Part shown: one piece after another, positions 58,221 to 64,000 of the stretch | Layout of the letters: the number at the start of each line of letters is the position of its first letter | Numbering within the stretch: position 1 is the first letter of the stretch | From: Loripinus fragilis | Taxonomy: Eukaryota; Mollusca; Bivalvia; Lucinida; Lucinidae | Assembly (NCBI GenBank): GCA_964019695.1 | Contig: OZ026524.1 | Location: forward strand, 16,534,509-16,598,508 | DNA: 64,000 nucleotides | Direction: 5' to 3' | The notes under the pieces: model-generated | What the model was told of the DNA's origin: nothing | Databases searched by the model: none | Seen by the model: only the letters and a program-made list of their open reading frames with translations | Translations under genes and position numbers: made by a program

Positions 58221-61200
58221 TGGCCAAGTGCAAATAAGGTGTGACATTTTGGTCAAAAAATTTTGTGTGTAGAATGCATGTGTTCATGTATTTTCTCAAG
58301 CAATATACATTATATTTCATGGAAATAGGGTTTCTTTTGTAGAAATTGATGTATAATGGGAAAAAGTTACTTGTTAAATTGAGAAAAAACGGGCAAGATT
58401 GTGACACGGATGTATATGAATGGATTGGTCACTGATCTATTTTATCAATATTTATTTATTGCCTCCGCGTAAATCGGGTATACAGCAAGATAAATAACTT
58501 TCCACCTCCATTTTCAAAAAGGCTGTTCGTAACGATGATCCATAGGAAAGTTTTCAATATTAAAATGGTGAATATTCATTTTAACTGGAGAAAATTCTTA
58601 CGGAAAATAAGAGAATAAGTTGATGAATATATCTCATATTTCTTATGTTGGAATAAAACCACTGGATAATGTTTAATTTTCGTGTTATTTTGGACAAATT
58701 CCGTTGTGTACAAACCGCTATCTTAAAACTTCCAATTTTACCACCGAAATTGTCGGTTCTAGAGCTTATTAATGTGAGTAATTTGGATATACTTGGCACT
58801 TGATACATCTAACTAGAATGTAGAATTTTTTAGCAAACAACAAAATAAAACCATGCAGTTAAGATGCTAGCAAAATCGTCTTTTTTTCGCATTTTCACAT
58901 AAAAAAATGGCGGAAATGTCAGAAACCTAAATCATGCCTCTAATGCACACCAGGAATTTTAACACATTGCAAAGTTTAAAAGCGTGAAAACATATCTTTA
59001 ATTATAAACGATGCTTTGTCAACCATAGATACACTTCATTTAATTCCCTGAAGCGTTTGTTTAACAATTAACAAGGGAGTTGGTAGGGTGTCTATGAGCA
59101 ATAATTATTTCCGCGACTGCATTAAAATAAATATCTCTTCAACCAAACCTTCTAATTTATTAAGTCATATTCTCAACAACTGCCAATAAATTAATAGCCA
59201 ATTAACAGATTTATGTCACAAGAATTAAACAAAAGATACCAAATTTCTATTGAAATCACACTATTTAACCCATTTCCGCCGAATAAGATTTCCCACTCCA
59301 GTCAATTGGACCACTCCATTTTCGTTTTAAGGGGTGTTGGGTGGCATTTTTCATTTTTATTCAAATTTTAATAGAACAATCTGTAAGCAAATTGTGGATA
59401 CCCTTATCAGACGCCGTGTTCTGCTGTGTCTGATCTGGGTCTCACATAAAGGACGCTAGACTTATATGAAAACAGTTTTTGCCTTCTTCCTATACTTTGT
59501 TTTCCATGTCGGCGTAGTCACATTAGTGTAGGAAAGCCTGATGCGTGGTCTTTTTTTCTTGGGTATTTTTTCTCGAGAAAACTAGATTGTTTGGTATCAA
59601 ATTGTAGCTGGATGAATTCTCAGTTTATTGGCATTAAATTCACTGTACTACCGTTTTCCCCAAGTTGCTGGAACATTAGGAAAAAAGTATCCAACCATGT
59701 ATGGATCTCAATATTTGTAAAGTGGTCATTAAAATTATCGGATTTACCTGTATTTCGTCGCGGCAATCATCGAGAAACAATTAGCAAATCTATTGCAGAT
59801 TCATATCCAGGTAGTATACATCCGTGATTGTGACTATACTAAGGTTTGTTTTAGAGAAGATTTGTGCCCAAACTCAATAATTATGCATCTGTTTTTACTT
59901 CTGGTGGCAAAGTATGGTACCTGACAAGATTTTGAACACTGTTTTAGGGGTATTTTATTATTTTTGAACAAAATTATGACAATTTACACCCAAGAAAGGT
60001 TTTTAAAAATGAATATGACCTATTTAAATTCTACTGCTTACACATGAGGCAATATTGATTTGATGCAAGTACTTCAGCACATACTCTGATGTTGCAGCAG
60101 ACAACAGTGAAAATTTGGTGTTAATATCCTGTGTATTTTTCCAGTGATTTTAAACTTAACTATTGGTCTGGAACATCCAGATTGCCGTTACTGTTGGGAC
60201 ACATTAACTTCATGATATTTCTTAATATATTAACAGCATATAAAAAATCACCTGTTTTTTCCATTGCAGGAAATATTCACAGAATGTTTATTTACCAAAC
60301 ACCAAAGAAAAAACAACAGTATTTAACCAAATTACACCAAGTGAGCATGCTTCTTGAACACCCAGTATTTTAATAAAAACAGTCGTGTAATATTTAGAAT
60401 ACTTTCTTTTGGCAACATTTTGCTGTACAATAGACAAAAAAGAGACACTGGTAACAAAATTGATACTGATCAGAGATATACTGAGACAAACATTTCAAGG
60501 AAAACGTTCATGTTGGACAATATACGAATGGTAGGAAATGGCCATAACACAAATTATGTAGCACAGATTCTGTGATATTGGGATTTACTATTGAAAAGTA
60601 AGGTATTTTATGTTAATTATGACCCAGATTTGGTTCCATTCAATGGTTTACCTAATTTAAACCTTTTTCAAGAAATATGAGTGGCATTAAGATGGAGGTA
60701 TAAGCGTTACTGTTGGGACAATTTTCAAAATTTACCATGGTATATCAGGATCTTGTTAGACCTTACTTATCAAGTTTCTTATATCCTCTGTGACTAAAGC
60801 TTTCTGGAAGATGTGTTTGGTCATTGTTTACCCATTACAAGAGAAATTGTCCCAGCAGTAACGGTCCAGTAATAGCACTCTTAAGCATTAAACACATAGA
60901 TTACAAGTAAAACAGAACACTGAAACGAATAGCTATGTCCTATACTTATGATTTGGAAAGGTTAAATAATAAACTTGACCACAAGAAAGTTTGAGAAAAT
61001 GTTGGGTGTGCATCAGAATATAATATTGTTTTGGGGTTATGCGTAGACGTTGAATTATGTCCTGAAACTGGTACTTCCGATATAGTTATTATAAAATAAT
61101 GGTTCTAAGAATAGTATAGAAGGGAATAAATCATTTTTGTAAGCAATGCCCACATCTTGTTTGGAGATAAAAAGCTAAGAAAACAACCGTTACTGTTGGG

Positions 61201-61967
61201 ACATTTTCCGTTACTGTTGGGACATGACATTGTAGTGCAGATATTAGGTTTCTATGAGTAGTCACAGAAAACTTCTGCTGCAGGTAATAACTGGCCTCCA
61301 TGGAGGAATGCAAAAACTGGCAAATGAAGCTGTTTAATACACTATCTGCAGATGCAAGTTAATAAAATAAAAACATGTTACTGTTTGAACAAATTTTGGC
61401 CTGGTGCAAATGGCTCAGTAAACAAAGTAACATGGAAAGAAAGTGACAAGAAGTGGTAAACTAGTATCTGTGATCTATATACAATAATTCTGAGTTCTTC
61501 AGTATCACCTAACCCTTTCCTGGTAAATACAGCTCATGCCTTTAGATACATGGGGTTGAATTTGACTTTTTGGCCCCTTTTGGTTATTTTTTGAAAAACA
61601 TTGCCAAAATAATAATTTCTTGATTTTTTCAAATAATTTAGCATTTCATGTTGAGCAAATAGTTACAGATAATGTAGATAAAGAGAAATATGCTATAAAT
61701 AGAAGTGATTTACAGCAATTTAGATAAAAGAGAGTGATTTTAAATGTTTGTCACACAAAAACCAAGGTTTTTTCTGGTTTTTGCAATCTTCTACTGTTGA
61801 TAAATTCTGGACGGAACACCCGATTGCCATGAAATTTTCAGCTTATTTTCTTCAGACCCTATCATTTTGAAAAAACATAAGCTTAGTCTGATATATTTAA
61901 TACTTTCGAAAATATTGTTTGGTATATCCTGGCCCCAACAATATGAATCCTTATTTGCACTTGGCCA
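58221..61967 (+). mobile_element. 3747-bp TA-flanked inverted-repeat element
   Basis: Perfect 19-bp termini TGGCCAAGTGCAAATAAGG and its inverse, flanked by TA at 58219-58220 and 61968-61969; the intact MITE B shows a single TA at that site. No frame in it looks like a transposase, so it is probably a long non-autonomous Tc1/mariner-type element, or one of unknown type. It carries five copies of a 17-bp motif between 60185 and 61224. Confidence 0.8.
60185..61224. repeat. Five copies of CCGTTACTGTTGGGACA
   Basis: Copies at 60185-60201, 60704-60720 (first base G), 60849-60865 (inverted, one change), 61187-61203 and 61208-61224. The reading frame differs between copies, so it is a DNA-level motif. 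Confidence 0.85.
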
Positions 61968-62416
61968 TAGTCTGTAACTTTTGATATTCTAATTTTTGAA
62001 ATATTGTTTCTATTTTTCAAGAATACAGTAAAAAATATTCAAATTCAGGTAAACATTTTACCATTTTCATAAATTTTAACAAATTATATCTATCAAAACA
62101 ACAGCATTCATGTTAAAAATCAACTGTCTAGAATTGTTGGAGGGATGTAAATAATTCCTAACAAGAGAAAAATCACCTGTTTTTATTAGATAATTTACTG
62201 TTCCATGCAGCTTTCAGCTGTACTGAACATATTTATTGTGAAAACATAACTTAATTCTACTTTTACAAATAATTTAAAAAGATTTTTTTTTTCGAAAAAT
62301 GTTCATAGTTACAGATCTAGTCTCTTTAAAAGGAGGCTGCACAGGCTCTTCTGAGTCTTCACTACCCACAAGTCTTGTCAAAATACCACATTGTTGGAAA
62401 TCACATGTCACGGCTC

Positions 62417-64000
62417 AAATATACCTTGAAATAATAGTGGTGAATATACACTGAACCGAAGTTATAAGTAGCCATCATACAATTTTTGCTCTTGTTCAGA
62501 AAGTAAAAATCGCTCTCACAAAATTTAAATTCTATAAGACGGTCCAGGGTATTGTTGAGACTCTGCAAATTATGTCATTTCAAAATGTCTGGTAGACCTT
62601 GCACAGACGAGGTCCGAGTAAAGGTACCATCATTTAAAAAAGTCACACTTTTTAGTGTAATATAAACTATTCATCAGATACGCTATCCATTTATATTTTA
62701 ATTAGTTTGAAGATGTTTATAACAGCCGTGATATAAGATTAAAAGAATCAAAGGTTTTTTATGACAATTGAACACTCCATTTCTCTTCTACGTTAACATG
62801 AAGACAGCCACGGTCAACAACTTAATCAAAGGAGTTTTAGCTTAACCATGCAGTTTGAATACACACTTTGCATTGCTCTGTACGCTTTATTATCTGCGGC
62901 ACAGTAGTGCAATGTTCAGGGGTTCTTTATTATGGATTGGCGTCACTGTTCTGCTTAAAAATTAAAAGAAATCTTAAACAAATGCCATTTAAATGACCTT
63001 TAAAGTTTCACGTTAAAAGCGGAAGTGGATACCAAATTTGTAAAAAAATATCATTAGAAAATGGGGTCATCAAGTTGCATGGTGTTTTGTCAAACATATT
63101 AACGTAAAATAAAACACATACAATGATTTTAGTATGTGCAGCTGATGATTTCCGAAAATTTCGGAAAATTCGGAAAATTATCAATTTTTAAAAATTCATA
63201 AAAAATCTGTCATTAGCAAAATGTCAAGTGTTTGATGTTTTTCAAGTCGACTAGGCAGGTTTGCAATCACCTGTACTTGAATTTGATAAAAACTGCACTC
63301 GAAACGCTTATTTTCTTCATAAATTTTACTTTTTGAACCCAAAAATTGTGAAGTGATAGAAAACTCTTCCAAAACACCGCTTAACTTAAGTTCATTACAA
63401 TACATATACTTGGGCAAAAATTCATTTCAATATCACTAGGGCTTAGTCAGAAAAAAAGAAATTGAAAAGTGGCTACTTAGAACTAAAATCCTGAACTTTC
63501 GAAACTCCAATCTTAAAACTTGCAGTATGCCCCCTAAATATTACCAATTTCAAGTTTAAATGGTCAATTGTCCTTAGACAGACTGTATATAAATCAGGGA
63601 AGCTATTATGATCTCCCTAATTCAGCACTTTGAGGCTGACTTTCTGTGGAAAGTCAGCCTCATAATCCTGAATTCAGGAATAATCCTGAAAACTTTCACC
63701 CATGAATATAGTGATGGCGAATACAGATATAATAAATAAGATTTAAATTAGGACAATTTAATTTAACAAAATAAGATAGAAAAAGAAGTAGGAATAAAGT
63801 ATTTCAAGCAGAGTGGAAAACAGTATGAATTCTGATCAGATGGCAACACTAGAAGTCAGCTGATTTTGACAGTGATTTTCCTTGGCCTTATTTGGGGCTG
63901 AATATCGACACCTTTCCAATCTTAAAATGAGCAAAAACTTCCCAAAATAGTGTATAACGTAATTCCCAATTCCTTAAAATAGCATAACGTTTTGGCAAAT
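62417..64000. other. Non-coding stretch with two repeat relics
   Basis: The interspersed hairpin repeat recurs at 63555-63690 (GAGGCTGACTTTC / GAAAGTCAGCCTC), and a relic related to 45585-45759 lies at about 63856-63985. No gene. Confidence 0.5.

Larger units (their letters stand above)
58212..62325 (+). mobile_element. MITE B, second copy, split
   Basis: Flanked by TTAA at 58208-58211 and 62326-62329. Without the 3747-bp insert and its 2-bp TA duplication, 365 bp remain, exactly the length of the intact copy at 44837-45201. The right terminus is degraded. Confidence 0.85.
58056..62416 (+). mobile_element. Composite MITE A+B with a 3.75-kb insertion
   Basis: MITE A outer ends (TGAGCCGTGGCATGGGATTT and its inverse ending GGCTCA) surround MITE B at the same central TTAA as in 44757-45364. 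MITE B is in turn split by the TA-flanked element at 58221-61967. Confidence 0.85.

Noticed and set aside
58581..61313. Short frames in the 3.75-kb element as a transposase
   Set aside because: None has DDE spacing, a helix-turn-helix or any family motif, and they do not join into one frame.

Overview
The window reads as non-coding, repeat-packed nuclear DNA of a bivalve mollusc, probably a clam. The evidence is the company of repeats: Penelope-like retroelements of the N-terminal-endonuclease (Naiad) type with in-frame TGA codons where cysteine is expected; tandem arrays bounded by ACGG-type microsatellite, like the pearl/BIV160-type elements of bivalves; tRNA-derived SINEs; and many small TA- or TTAA-flanked inverted-repeat elements. 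There is no operon structure, and genes have spliced exons. No database could be searched, so the taxonomic call is inference.

Two host genes can be supported. One is the last coding exon of a beta-1,3-galactosyltransferase-like enzyme (16003-17150, plus strand), whose C-terminal codons run into a minisatellite. The other is a minus-strand gene of unknown function with two phase-compatible exons (54876-54535 and 50897-49936); its second exon encodes about 15 degenerate copies of a 12-residue repeat followed by a basic cluster.

Layout. 1-7.3 kb: AT-rich DNA, then a decayed Naiad element on the minus strand with an internal 1.36-kb tandem duplication. 8.6-9.07 kb: a 3'-end fragment of the same family. 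9-12.5 kb: no gene, a GA microsatellite and a CpG/ACGT-rich degenerate repeat. 12.5-15.3 kb: a 5'-truncated LINE. 16-19.1 kb: the glycosyltransferase exon and a 44/50-bp minisatellite split by a second Naiad. 20.2-25.7 kb: two nested tandem-repeat elements, one with a roughly 140-bp unit rich in AGGTCA nuclear-receptor half-sites. 26.1-27.7 kb: a second LINE copy. 28-49 kb: SINEs, foldback elements, a hAT-like element and nested MITEs. 49.7-54.9 kb: the repeat-protein gene. 55-64 kb: more MITEs and SINEs, and a three-level nest (element A containing B containing a 3.75-kb TA-flanked element) whose lengths add up exactly.

The clearest signals are the putative selenocysteine codons of the Naiad, the AGGTCA satellite, the A/B/T nest, a MITE that supplies part of a splice donor, and the 12-residue-repeat protein.
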